Translations under genes and position numbers: made by a program | The notes under the pieces: generated by a model | What the model was told of the DNA's origin: nothing | The model's input: the letters and a program-made list of their open reading frames with translations, nothing else | Databases searched by the model: none | NCBI RefSeq assembly: GCF_032362555.1 | Contig: NC_083515.1 | Span: 11,195,001-11,259,000 of the forward strand | Direction: 5' to 3' | Length of the DNA stretch: 64,000 bases | DNA from: Amyelois transitella | Lineage: Eukaryota; Arthropoda; Insecta; Lepidoptera; Pyralidae | Part shown: one piece after another, positions 53,280 through 63,970 of the stretch | Numbering within the stretch: the first letter of the stretch is position 1 | How the letters are laid out: each line of letters opens with the position of its first letter

Positions 53280-56200
53280 TCACCGGCGCGGCTCCGCCAC
53301 GTACACCGACACCGTGGAGTCCTTGGAGCCCACGCCCAGCGCGCATCTGAACACGTGACGTCACACTCAGTTACGATAGATAAAAGCTACTATCACAATA
53401 CATTTGTTTACATTCTTTTTTAGGTGATGGGTAAGCAACCTGTCACTATTTGAATCTCAATTCTATCATTAAGCCAAATAGCTGAACATGGCCTATCAGT
53501 CTTTTCAAGACTGTCGGCTCTGTCTACCCAGCAAGGGATATAGACGTGATTATATGTATGTATGATGTATGTATACATTTGTTAGACACATAAATAATTA
53601 ACATTAATAAACAATGTGAATGTGCAATGTGCATGTATGTACCACAAACAATGATGGACAATGAAAAGGTCCTGACTCAGCATAATGTCGCGGGTATAGA
53701 CACCGCGACGCTGATGATCTATCTGTCTCACTTCACTATAAACTATAGCTATTTCGCTTTTTATGATGACGTGAAAACGGGACAGCAATAGTGCCTTGCT
53801 ACGGAGGCTGAAATCTAATTTTAGCAGTTCATTTGCAAGTGGTCGTTATTTTTTAAGACTGTATTTTTGCCCCGCAGTGGACTAAAACTACCCCTTTAGC
53901 TTTCTATAAAGATCTATCTGTCTAATATGGTTTAAGTTTCACTGAAAAGGTCGCAGAGGCCAGACGGGAGTCGCTCAGTGTAAAAACCTGACTTTAAATC
54001 CAGTATCATAGTCAAACGTGCACCCCGGGCTTCTCTTCAGAGTAGTGAGGCTGTAACCGGGACTATAGGCAGGCGGTGGAAGAAGCGTTGATTATATGTA
54101 TATACCTCTAATAGTGGCCATGACAACTGACAAACATATTCAAATATATTTAATTGCCAACTAAGTGTAGATATACATTGGTTTTAAAATTAGAAATGGA
54201 GCTGTAACTATTAGCTTAGAACTTATAACCTATATAATTCACGTGTCTATTTCGTGGAAAGGCCGGCAACCTGTCACCAACTGAATCTTGATTCCGTAAT
54301 GAAGCCATAGAGTGGAACGTGTACCTGAGCGGGTGGAAGGTGAGGCAGGAGACGGGGCCGATGCGGGCGCCCATGAACCCCTCGTGGAACTTGATGCTGT
54401 GCAGCGGCGTGCCCGACAGGTCGTAGATGCTGATGCACTGGTTCACGGACCCGCTGTTAAATAATATCATATTGAAAAATGAATTCTTAAGTTAACAATA
54501 GATTAGCTGATAAATTACTTGGAAAAAATATTAAACTATAAAATTCCTATTGATTAACAGTTCCTAAATTAAATGTAATAGCTTCAACGGTTATACTACA
54601 TACATATATCGTCCGGTAAAACAGTACTAACGAAACGTTAAAAAAATCTGTTAAAATACGAATGTATTGTTGCTTTCTGCAATGAATTCAAATTCAAATT
54701 CGTTTATTTCCTCTTTACAAAGATCAATGCTTAAGCTAACTTAACTATTTATATCTAAATGGTTATTGATGATCTTTGCGGGGAGGCTAGTTCCTGAAAA
54801 AGATTCGGTCGAACCTGAACTACAGGTAACTAGGACACCCCTCTCGGATTTCAATACCCTGGCTAACAGAACTAACAGCTAAAATTAAAATACAATAAAG
54901 AAAAAGGGAAAAAATAGAAAGAAACAAAAACACAACAATAGGAAAACTAGGAACTTATTTAGAGGTTATAATTATGATCTAGTACGTCAAAGTCAGAGTG
55001 CGTAATGGTGAAAGTCGGGGTCAATGTCAGAGAGTGAGAGGGACGGGACATGGCATGGGTGACAAAATTGGTTCTGGAGCAAATGAAAGTTTTAATCCGA
55101 GTGAGTGATTTTTGCGAGAAAAGTTTGTCGGTTTGTGTGGTCAGTTAGTATTCAGAGGTATGTCGAGTTTAAGCAAGTGACGTTATGAAATTTTCTGTAT
55201 CGAAATAGTCGAGGCATTTTAAGAAGTTAGAGACGATGATTTTACAGGAGAATTTATGGAGGAGATAAATATTTAGTAGTGAGTCAAGTTTGTTGTAGAG
55301 GTATGGTCCTCGAAAGCAGAAAGAGTGGCTGAAAGTGATTGTTCTTTGTTGCTGAAGTGTGCAGATGGGTCCTGTTCTCCATTTGCCCTTGCGCATGTTT
55401 GGGTCGTACTGAAGTTGGGAATGTTGTTTGAGTGTTATGTACAGGGTGGGCCATGAATTTGTTTACATTTGAATTTGACTTCGCGCGCAAACAGCAGAGG
55501 GGCGTGGTGCGGGGAGAGGTCTAACAGCTAGCTCAGTTCTTGGAAATTTAGTTGACATGGATCGCTTCACGGGACCGCAGCGTGCCTTTTGGGTAAAGCA
55601 ATTTTATTTAAACAATAGTTCGCTCACTCTGTGCGGCGTCTATTTCGCGTGGAATTCCATTTACACGACCTAAATGAGTGCCCAAGCTCAGTTTTAATAA
55701 AGAAATGGGTAAACAAATTTGAAAAGACCGGATCGACGCTAAATGTGAAGCAAACCGGCGGCCCACGGACTTCACGGAGTGATGAGAACGTGCAGAGAGT
55801 TTCAGCTTCAGTTCGGCGCGATCCAAATTTGTCGACGCGCAAACGCTCGGCTGAATTAGGCATATCTCGCACGTCTTTACGCCGCATTTTGAAATGTGAT
55901 TTAAAATTACATCCATATAAGATTCAATTAGTGCAAGAACTAAAGCCTAATGATTTGATTTTACGCAAAACATATGCTGAAACAATGTTGGATCGCTTCC
56001 GTAACTTTGACAACATCTTGTTCTCTGACGAAGCCCACTTCCATCTCAATGGGCACGTCAATAAACAAAATTACAGATATTGGAGCAGCGAAAATCCCAG
56101 GGCTAAACAACAAAGGCCTCTTCATTCCCCTAAGGTCACTATGGGCAGCCATTTCAGCTACAGGAATCATTGGACCTTATTTTTTTGAGGATTTTCGTGG

Positions 56201-58772
56201 CCGTACGATCACAGTAAACTCCTCCGAGTATGTGAAGCTGCTGAGAGAATTTTTGACACCACAGCTGCAAGAATTTGCCGGCTACAATCGGCAGACGTGG
56301 TTTCAGCAAGATGGAGCGACTTGCCACACGTCTAATGAATCCCTACGGTCGTCAAAGAAATGTTCCCAGAAAAGCTCATTTCCCAAAGAGGTGACATTCC
56401 GTGGCCACCTAGGAGCCCTGACCTAACGCCAGCCGATTTTTTTCTTTGGGGATATCTAAAACATCGTGTCTATACCCACAAACCAAAGATATTGCTTCAA
56501 TTAAAGGCGAAAATAAGAGACGAAATGTCAGCGATCCCACGATCTTTATTACGGCGAGTATTCGAAAATTTTCGTGCTCGTTTAGAGGAATGCCAACGCC
56601 GTGATGGTGGCTATTTAAATGATATTATTTTTAAAAAGTAATTTCCATTTTATAAGCTATCTCATAAATAAATAATTTTTGATGTAAATATAATAGTTTT
56701 TTTTTAATGAATTTTTAAAATGTTAACTAATTCCTGGCCCACCCTGTACAATATAAAGGACTGCCTGACTGTCAGTACCCGAAAACCCGCGGCAACCTTT
56801 AGTTTTTGGACAGGTTTAGAGTCAGTAGGTTAGAGGTCAGCCAATCCCTCACCTTGTCAATACCTTCTTGGGCTTTCTGGAAAGTGTCCTCCCAGCTTAA
56901 CCCGCAAAAAAATACAGCTGTATCATCAGCAAAAACAAGAATCTGAGCACCATCAAGTTCAAGTCGCCATAAGCTGTCGATATAGATGAGGAAAAGGGTG
57001 GGAGATATAATGCTGCCTTGCGGCACCCCAAAAGTGACGCATCCCTCGACGCTCGTCAGGTTGCCTATTCTGTTCTGCTGGGTTCGATTTGTGAGATAAT
57101 CGGTTAGTAATTTGAGGGGTATACCTCCTACACCAACGCTCTCCAGCTTTTCCATAAGTAGTGGGATGGAGACCGTGTCGAAAGCCTTTTTGAGGTCAAG
57201 GAAGAAAGTCAGACACTTCTTTTTGCAGTCCAGTGCGGAGATAGTGAAGTTGGTTAAATCATGGACAGCGTCGCTCGTCGATTTGAGGCTAGCAGGTTTC
57301 TCCAGGTGATTGTGAGCAATGAGTGCAGGTGTTAGGGAACTCACCAAGCGATGAGGCTGCAGAGCGGGTGCACGTCGGCGGCGGCGAGCGGGCCGGGCGC
57401 GCGCACGAGGTCGCGCACGGCCAGCTTGCGCGTGTCGTAGAGCCGCACGGCGCCGTCCGCCGCCACCGACACTAGTGTATGGAGGTCGGGCCGCTCGCGC
57501 GCGCACAGCACGCCGCCCGCCTGCTCGTGCAGCGCGAACGCGGGCCGCGCGCTGCGCTCGTCCCAGCAGCGCACCGAGCCGTCCGCGAACCCGCAGATCA
57601 CTCTGGTCACATGGTATACACGCACTCTAACGACCATCATACTAAACACTGAAGCAGTCCTCAGGTGACTATTTCAAAATGCCCGCTTAGAGAGTCGCAT
57701 CACACTTTTTTGGATTAAATGCTTAGGTAGTTTGTCCCTTTGTGACAAATATATACTAATATATTAAATATGTACTAAAACCCACCCGCGACTTCGTCCG
57801 CATGGAATCAATCCGAAAACTCCGAGATAATAAGTCGCCTATTTGTTATTCTGGGTCTTCAGCTACCTACATACCAAATTTAATCATAATCGGTTCTGAA
57901 GTTTTTGCGTGAAAGAGTAACAAACATCAATACTGACATCCCGACATACTCACAAACTTCCGCATTTATAATATTAGTAGGATAACTTAAATTTAATTTA
58001 TTGTAATGTAAAATTACGTGAAAAAGGCCAAAAAATATTGGTATTGATTTTTTTAAACTTTAAGAAATGTCCATTGTTGCTTTCAACCCTTACAACTTAC
58101 AAAACTTATCTACGAAAGCGGAAATGTAACCAAGTTTAGAACACCTCGACCTCAAACGAAAGGAAAAAGTGGAACATCGCAGTGTCAACAATCCTCTCTT
58201 ACTTCTCTCTCTCTCTCTCTCTGAGACTCTTATACACCTTTTCTAATAACCCAATTTAGAGTCCTCCGATCTCCTGCGTATTACAAACGTGCTATCATAG
58301 ACGTAGAAAAACGTAACAGACGTAGTGTGGCTTGAAATAAAAGTGAAGCATCGTATGTGACAGAAAACTTGCCATTCCTACCATCTATGTCGTGGCGGCC
58401 GACTGTCACTCTACTGCTGAGTGTGTGCGTAAGGCGTGTGTACATAAAGTGGGCCGGCATACTATTGGTGCTTCATTTTGCCGCATAGCACAACTCCGTC
58501 CGCCTTTTTCTCTTCGTCTACGCCTGCTATAAAAAAGCGTGTCAGGTATCGGTTGTGGTGTATGTGGCGGTACCTGTGGTGCTTCCTGGCGAGCGAGGTG
58601 GCGTGCGCGTCGCAGCCGGTGGGCAGCTCGGCCTGCAGCAGCTCGGAGCGCGCGTCCCACAGCCGCACGACCGGACAGAGCCCCGCCAGCGCCAGCGAGC
58701 CGCGGCTGGCGCTCCACGACATCAGCGTGCTCGGCGGCACCGCCACTGACCCGCTACTCGTGCCCGATACGC
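53280..58772 (-). CDS. Raptor: Raptor (mTORC1 scaffold), C-terminal WD40 part, last 4 coding exons
   Basis: Exons 58772-58574, 57602-57345, 54453-54325 and 53346-53280 join in phase to about 217 C-terminal residues. Matches to Raptor's seven-blade WD40 end: VVRLWDARSELLQAELPTG, GFADGSVRCWDER, LVSVAADGAVRLYDTRK, the LIACGSVNQCISIYD junction, FMGARIGPVSCLTFHP, and a terminal VGSKDSTVSVYV. Raptor presents substrates such as S6K and 4E-BP to TOR and binds the lysosomal Rag GTPases. Exon 58772 begins in phase 1, so upstream exons lie beyond the window, past the BEL element that occupies this intron. The 5.2 kb body holds a LINE, a mariner-like element and R1 debris. A donor (GGAG|GTGAGC, 53246) shortly after the stop suggests a spliced 3'UTR. 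Confidence 0.92.
53414..53575 (+). mobile_element. R1, 5' truncated
   Basis: TTTTTTAGGTGATGGGTAAGC to the TATG tail, in the last Raptor coding intron. Confidence 0.82.
53935..54095 (+). repeat. Dispersed repeat (family R6)
   Basis: AGGTCGCAGAGGCCAGACGG, CACCCCGGGCTTCTCTTC and GCTGTAACCGGGAC; inverted relative to 5325. Confidence 0.6.
54240..54322 (+). mobile_element. R1 remnant abutting the Raptor donor
   Basis: GGCAACCTGTCACCAACTG...GATTCCGTAATGAAGCC...GGAACGTGTAC is an R1 core. It runs to within about 3 bases of the donor of the exon ending at 54325. Confidence 0.65.
54688..55441 (-). mobile_element. LINE (Jockey/CR1-like) 3' part
   Basis: Minus-strand 55396-55169 decodes to an RT C-terminal domain (MRKGKWRTGPICTLQQQR, FRGPYLYNKLDSLLN). 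It is followed by a 3'UTR with AATAAA-like signals and a terminal AATTTG-type tail at about 54690-54710. The 5' part continues at 56747, across the inserted mariner-like element. Confidence 0.75.
55442..56746 (+). mobile_element. Mariner-like (IS630-Tc1-mariner) element inside the LINE
   Basis: Terminal inverted repeats CAGGGTGGGCCATGAA and, at the right end reversed, CAGGGTGGGCCAGGAA, with a TA duplication at 55440-55441 and 56747-56748. Length 1305 bases. It splits one LINE into the two parts listed separately. Confidence 0.92.
55557..56641 (+). pseudogene. Transposase of the mariner-like element, three frameshifts
   Basis: Begins MDRFTGPQRAFWVKQF at 55557. The frame breaks near 55625, near 56140 and near 56345. 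Between the breaks lie an HTH region (KKWVNKFEKTGS; GPRTSRSDENV), ILFSDEAHFHLNG (first Asp), WFQQDGATCHTSNES (second Asp) and PPRSPDLTPADFFLWGYLK (third). The protein end (DGGYLNDIIFKK) is present. The element is non-autonomous now. Confidence 0.88.
56747..57330 (-). mobile_element. LINE (Jockey/CR1-like) RT part, 5' truncated
   Basis: An open frame of about 180 codons shows CLTFFLDLKKAFDTV, VTFGVPQGSIISPTLF and LVFADDTAVFF (catalytic FADD), typical of Jockey/CR1-type RTs. It stops at a TAA (56799) and begins about 15 bases beyond the Raptor exon donor at 57345. The apparent longer ORF into 57506 is Raptor exon sequence in the wrong frame. Confidence 0.85.
57768..57984 (-). mobile_element. 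Degenerate Helitron (first family)
   Basis: Contains CCCGCGACTTCGTCCGC and ends TATAATATTAGTAGGATA, the two family ends. Lies in the Raptor intron between exons at 57602 and 58574. Confidence 0.6.
58197..58223. repeat. TC microsatellite
   Basis: An uninterrupted (TC)n run in a Raptor intron. Confidence 0.85.
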
Positions 58773-58801
58773 CTGATACACGTTCATAAAATATCATCAA
58801 C

Positions 58802-58895
58802 GATAAATGCCGCCGCTTCTTTTACACATGCGCTATGGAAGCGGTAGTAGATATAATTAGATTTAAGCGATATGACGTCAATAAGTGATTCCTTA
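58802..58895 (+). repeat. Dispersed repeat (family R5)
   Basis: GCCGCCGCTTCTTTTACAC...GAAGCGGTAGTAG...TGACGTCAATAAGTGATT. Confidence 0.68.
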
Positions 58896-59050
58896 CAGTG
58901 AGGACTCTTCCTTAAGTGATTACATGTAATATAACAAAAAAATTATAAATAAAACGATTATAACATCGCATAGCATGACATAAGCCAACAATGTGTATAT
59001 CAAAAACATTTAATGATATCAGAGGTGGGACGGAAGTTTTTCAATCTGAT

Positions 59051-59227
59051 AATACACACATACATATGGTCACGTCTATATCCCTTGCGGGGTAGACAGA
59101 GCCAACAGTCTTAGAAAGACTGAATGGCCACGTTCAGCTGTTTGGTTTAATGATAGAATTGAGATTCAAATAGTGACAGGTTGCTAGCCCATCGCCTAAA
59201 GAAGAATCCCAAGTCTGTAAGCCTATC
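59051..59227 (-). mobile_element. R1 interrupted by the BEL element
   Basis: Tail and core intact to AGTCTGTAAGCCTATC, then abruptly LTR. The missing head should be on the far side of the BEL element, outside the window. Confidence 0.85.
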
Positions 59228-59530
59228 TGTTCAATTCGCGAACTACGATATAAGAGCTTTACAACAAATAAAAACGCACACACACTTTAAATAATATATA
59301 TTGAAAAATAAAAGCGACCCTAAAATTATGTATCTCTTTGATGAACTATTGCGTTGTTAGTTTTTTATATTCAAATTTTTTCACTAAAGTTCCTTAATAA
59401 AAAACAAAACATGTAACTTTTTATAACTGGCCAGTAACATGTGAAAAAGAGGTTGATACTATTTAATGTATAGACTTAATAGGATGACAAATAGAGGGAA
59501 ATGAAGTGATTCTTTACATAAATTTCAACA
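59228..59530 (-). repeat. 3' LTR of the BEL/Pao element
   Basis: Read on the minus strand it begins TGTTGAAATT (59530) and ends GAATTGAACA (59228), the usual TG...CA ends. It is preceded by a purine-rich tract GGTGGGCGGGA. Length is 303 bases. The upstream LTR is out of view, so the ends are inferred. Confidence 0.65.
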
Positions 59531-59879
59531 TCCCGCCCACCAAGGACTTGTCCTTTAAAAAACAGTCTATAAGAACTTAGATTCACTTCAATTAACAAAA
59601 ATTCTAGGACGTATTCTATGTCAAACCTTATTGATTAATTACATGTAAACGTAAGATTTGTGAAATTATTATAAAAGAAAAATTATATACAATAAAACCG
59701 CCCACCGTGACAAGGCTATTACATATCTATAATACAAATGCTATATTTATTATATAAAACCGCCCACCATAACATATGGTGGAACTAAAGAAAGAACTTA
59801 AAGAATATTTATGTATTCAATTTATAGAAACTACGATTAATTTTTTAACAAACATGAATCATTTAGGCAGAAAATAAAG

Positions 59880-60280
59880 TTTATTTATAGGACGTTTCAA
59901 CAATTTGTCCTTGCATTTTATCGTAACAACACGAGTGATGTTATCTTTGCCTGGATGTGTTTCAATGATTCTACCAAGAATCCATTTAGTTGGAGGAAGA
60001 TTATCCTCTCTAACAATTACAATATCACCAACATCAAGTTCTGATTTTTTTAGTAGTCCATTTATACCTCTTATCTAAATTTAATAAATAGTCTTTTGAC
60101 CATCTATGCTAGAAATCATTCGCAATTTTTGGACTAATTTCCATCTACTAGTTAAATTAACATTTTCAGTTTGATTCGCAAAATTATTGTCACATACATT
60201 AATGAGAGGTTCACCTACTAGAAAATGACCAGGCGTCAAGGGGAGAGGGTCGACTGAATGTTCACTTAACTGAGTTAGTG
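59880..60280 (-). pseudogene. BEL/Pao integrase C-terminal remnant
   Basis: Minus-strand frames read SRPLTQLSEHSVDPLPLTPG, HFLVGEPL and, after a break, ELDVGDIVIVREDNLPPTKW, the conserved end of BEL/Pao integrases (DUF5641). The zinc-binding and DDE core regions are absent. The deletion joint is the A-run at 60289-60300, and the remnant is out of frame with the polyprotein. Confidence 0.8.
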
Positions 60281-63200
60281 GTCGAGAATTTTTTTTTTTT
60301 CATACAGGAATAATGGTCCACTCCACCAGAGCTTCTCTCTTTTGAGATCAGATGGTTGTAGCCCTCTGGATGCGCAATCCGCGGGGTTGAACTTCGTACC
60401 AACATGATTAAACTGACTACTATCTATAATGTTAAGAATTTCCGATACTCTATTGCTAACGAAGGTTGTCCATCTTGATGGCAATCCACGAAGCCACGCC
60501 AAAACAACAGTGGAGTCTGTCCATGCGTAGAGCCTATTCTTAGGTACATTCATAACTTGTGCCACTTCGTTAAGCAATTTTGCAGCTAAAACCGCTCCGC
60601 ATAATTCCAATCTTGGAATTGATAGTTGTTTCTCAATCGGAGCTACTTTTGTTTTTGAAGTAAGTAGGTGTACGTGAATTTCGCCATTAGAGTTTATTGT
60701 TCGAAAGTACACCACTCCAGCGTAAGCCATTTGAGATGCGTCTGCGAAGGCATGCAGTTCAACTTCACAACCCTGATGTAAATTTAGCCATCTTGGAATA
60801 AATATGTTTTTCAGTTCTGAGAGTTCAGCTCTGTATTTGAGCCATTCGTGTAACAAATCTTCAGGAAGTTCATCATCCCAAGACAACCCAGACTTCCACA
60901 ATTTTTGAATGAAAACCTTTGCAGTTAAAACAACTGGAGCAATCCAACCCATTGGGTCGTATATACGAGCAATATCAGACAACACCTGGCGCTTTGTTGG
61001 TGATTTATTAACTTCATGTAACTCTACTGTATATTGAAATTCGTCTGAATCTCTGTTCCAACAAATGCCCAGAACTTTTACCATGTTGTCAGCCTTAATG
61101 TGAATTGATGGAGCTGTTTTCTGATTGTCTTGACCGATGAACTGGAGCAATATCTTGTTGTTGCTACTCCACTTCTGTAATTGAAAACCGTCCGCTTCCA
61201 TTAGCTTGTTCATTTCAGTATAAATTTGAATAGCTTCTTCTTCTGTTTCACAGCATGTCATTAAATCGTCGACATAGAAATCTCGTTTCGTGATTTCTGA
61301 TGCTGTAGGGTAGTTGAGTTGTTCATCGTCTGCTAAACGTTGCAGTGATTTTACTGCTAGATGAGGTGCACATGCTGTTCCAAAGGTGAGTGTGAGCAAC
61401 TCGAATTGGCCCAGTGGTTCATCTGGGTTGAATCTCCATAATATCCTTTGAAAGCGTGTGTCGTCATCGTGTATACGTACCTGCCGGTACATTTTGACTA
61501 TGTCTGCAACTATACATATTGGGAATCTTCGCCATCTCATCAAAATGTGCCTTAAATCTTGCTGTAGTTTGGGACCGATAAGGAGGTTGTCATTCAACGA
61601 AACGCCGTTCGCGCCCTTACATGATGCGTCGAAAACAACACGTAATTTTGTCGTCTCTCTGTCTTCCCTTACGACGGCGTGATGTGGAAAATACACTGCC
61701 TTTGGATGAATTGTTTCGTCCTTTATTTCCCTCATATGACCCAGGTCCAGATATTCCTGCATTACTCTACCATATTCTTCTTTTAATTTCGGGTTCTTCT
61801 GTAGCTTCTTCTCCAAATAATAAAATCTTTTCTGTGCTATCTCCTTCAACCCTCCGTATTGACACTCTGGATCATCGCTGTTAAAAGGCAATCTAACCAC
61901 AAACCTACCTTCCTTGTTTCTAGTAGTAGTTAAATCAAAAAACTCTTCACATTTTTCTTCCATCTTGCTGAATTTCTTTTGAATTGAGTTTGGCTCGTTT
62001 TCTAACTCCCAAAACTGTTTGAGTAAAAAGTCTTCTTTGACCTGAATATTTAAACTTACCATTTTTGTGACATCAGTTGGTGCTCCTTGCGGCACCTTAC
62101 CTGAAATGATCCACCCAAAGATAGTGTTTTGTGCTAATAAGTGTCCCTCTGGGTGTTTGATGATGTCATTCAAAATGATGTCGCCGTATACTTCGGCTCC
62201 TAGTAAAACGTCGATTCTACCAGGTGAAATAAATCCTGGATCGGCCAGTGATAGGTTCTCGATTTCTGACCAATCAGGTGATAAGGGTTTGCTAGAAGGC
62301 AAACGCGAAATAAGAGATCTTAATACGTAAGCAGAAATTTGAATACATTTACTTGGGTCCCTACGAGACTCAATAGGGAAAGAAACCATATGTCTTATAT
62401 GCAGTCGACCATCTCCTACCCCTGACACACAGCCGCTAACAGGTATACGTTTAAGGCCTAACGTCTGAACAGTCTCTTCTGTTACAAAGGAGGCTTGAGA
62501 GCCTTGGTCGATCAAGGCACGCAGTAGACAATACTTCCCGTTGAATGAATACGCTTTCACAATGGCCGTTGCCAAAAGAACGTCAGCTGAACCGATGACC
62601 GTTTCTTCCTTCGCAAAATTGGCAACGACGTTCACGCCATGATTGGGTGATGAATGTTGAATATCTGCTTGATTTTGTCGCTGTGATTTTGTGTGCGAGT
62701 GATTGTTTTCCGAATTATTTGTAAGCTCTTGCTGTTTCTCCTTCTCTAGATGAAGCAAGGAGTGATGTCGTCTACCACATCTACGGCAACTTGTTGTGTA
62801 ACGACATTTGTATACTGAGTGAGTGGGTGATAAGCAGTTATACATACATAGCGATTTGTTCTTTACGAACTCTTGTCTCTCACGTGGTATTAGTTGTCCA
62901 AAGCTCTTGCATTGGTAGAGAAAATGATCCCCCGAACACATAGTACATTGATGTTTTGTAATGCTGTCTTGAACATATGCAAATGAATTAACCTTCTCTG
63001 TACGTTTGTTTGTATAAGGAACCTTGGAAATTTGTTTACCACTGTCAATCATTTCCAGTGTCCGAAAACGAGATTCTAAAAATAGTACCAGATCAGACCA
63101 CGAAGGTAAGGCATCGGATGCAATTCCACTGGTATTGACTTCCCATTGACGGAGTGATTCATTGTCTAGCTTGGACACCACTAAGAAAATGAGGATGACA

Positions 63201-63970
63201 TCCCACTGCTTTGTCTCGATTCCTAAATTATTAATTGAGGTGATGCACGACGTTGTCGTATCCAACAAACATCTAATTGCATGGGCTGATTCGCTAGTTA
63301 TATGTTTCTGACTGAATAAATTCTTGAGTATTATGTTTAAGTTATACCTTTTGTTGTTGTATCGAGCTATCAATTTTTTCCAGGCAGCATCGTAATTTAA
63401 ATCCGTGGTGGGCAAATTTCTTATAAGAACTTCCGCTTCGCCTGATAAAGTACTTTTAAGATAGTGCAGTTTTTCTACAGCGGACAAGCTACGGTTCTTG
63501 TGTATAAGTGAGGTAAAAAGATCAAAATATTGCTGCCAGTCTTCATATTTACCACAGAATTTTGGTAACTCGATTTTTGGTAATTTGACTTCGTTGGACC
63601 TGTGTTTTTCTACGACAGACTGAGATTCCATGGACCCTTGGGCTTCCTCAAAGACATCTCCCGTTCCACGAAGAGCCTCTTTCAAACAGCCCTTGTAGTG
63701 AGTGTAAGTTTCTTCAAAAATATCGTATATCCCTTTAACAAAATACTCCTGAGTTTTAATTTCTTCTGTAGTTGCTGAACCGTAAATATTGTAATGCTCC
63801 TGATTAAATTCTTTCCATAAAGCATCAACATTTTCTAGTCTAGTTTCTATATATCCTCGTGTTATTCTGTCCTTCGGACTCTTTTTGTAATTACTTTCAG
63901 CTTTTAATAACTTGGCAAGTCTTTCTTTTTGGATAACGATTGATTTATTTACACTCATGATGATAGGCAA
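60275..63970 (-). CDS. BEL/Pao gag-protease-RT-RNase H polyprotein
   Basis: 1231 codons, likely starting at the second ATG (MSVNKS). Order: gag-like DUF1759 region (IELPKFCGKYEDWQQYFDLF, residues about 132-151), cysteine-rich zinc-knuckle-like segments (CTMCSGDHFLYQC; YTTSCRRCGRRHHS), aspartic protease (LLRALIDQGSQASFV), RT (CIVADIVKMYRQVRIHDDD; FYVDDLMTC), and RNase H (LHAFADASQMAYAG; WTDSTVVLAWLRGL; NPADCASRG). The frame ends in a poly-Lys run encoded by A12, just where the integrase should begin. Without integrase this copy cannot insert on its own. Confidence 0.92.
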   Translation of the reverse strand: MPIIMSVNKSIVIQKERLAKLLKAESNYKKSPKDRITRGYIETRLENVDALWKEFNQEHYNIYGSATTEEIKTQEYFVKGIYDIFEETYTHYKGCLKEALRGTGDVFEEAQGSMESQSVVEKHRSNEVKLPKIELPKFCGKYEDWQQYFDLFTSLIHKNRSLSAVEKLHYLKSTLSGEAEVLIRNLPTTDLNYDAAWKKLIARYNNKRYNLNIILKNLFSQKHITSESAHAIRCLLDTTTSCITSINNLGIETKQWDVILIFLVVSKLDNESLRQWEVNTSGIASDALPSWSDLVLFLESRFRTLEMIDSGKQISKVPYTNKRTEKVNSFAYVQDSITKHQCTMCSGDHFLYQCKSFGQLIPRERQEFVKNKSLCMYNCLSPTHSVYKCRYTTSCRRCGRRHHSLLHLEKEKQQELTNNSENNHSHTKSQRQNQADIQHSSPNHGVNVVANFAKEETVIGSADVLLATAIVKAYSFNGKYCLLRALIDQGSQASFVTEETVQTLGLKRIPVSGCVSGVGDGRLHIRHMVSFPIESRRDPSKCIQISAYVLRSLISRLPSSKPLSPDWSEIENLSLADPGFISPGRIDVLLGAEVYGDIILNDIIKHPEGHLLAQNTIFGWIISGKVPQGAPTDVTKMVSLNIQVKEDFLLKQFWELENEPNSIQKKFSKMEEKCEEFFDLTTTRNKEGRFVVRLPFNSDDPECQYGGLKEIAQKRFYYLEKKLQKNPKLKEEYGRVMQEYLDLGHMREIKDETIHPKAVYFPHHAVVREDRETTKLRVVFDASCKGANGVSLNDNLLIGPKLQQDLRHILMRWRRFPICIVADIVKMYRQVRIHDDDTRFQRILWRFNPDEPLGQFELLTLTFGTACAPHLAVKSLQRLADDEQLNYPTASEITKRDFYVDDLMTCCETEEEAIQIYTEMNKLMEADGFQLQKWSSNNKILLQFIGQDNQKTAPSIHIKADNMVKVLGICWNRDSDEFQYTVELHEVNKSPTKRQVLSDIARIYDPMGWIAPVVLTAKVFIQKLWKSGLSWDDELPEDLLHEWLKYRAELSELKNIFIPRWLNLHQGCEVELHAFADASQMAYAGVVYFRTINSNGEIHVHLLTSKTKVAPIEKQLSIPRLELCGAVLAAKLLNEVAQVMNVPKNRLYAWTDSTVVLAWLRGLPSRWTTFVSNRVSEILNIIDSSQFNHVGTKFNPADCASRGLQPSDLKREKLWWSGPLFLYEKKKILDH

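Noticed and set aside
57310-57506. N-terminal extension of the LINE RT ORF, Arg/Ala-rich
   Set aside because: This is the Raptor WD40 exon read in the wrong frame; Raptor matches in the other frame with correct splice phases.
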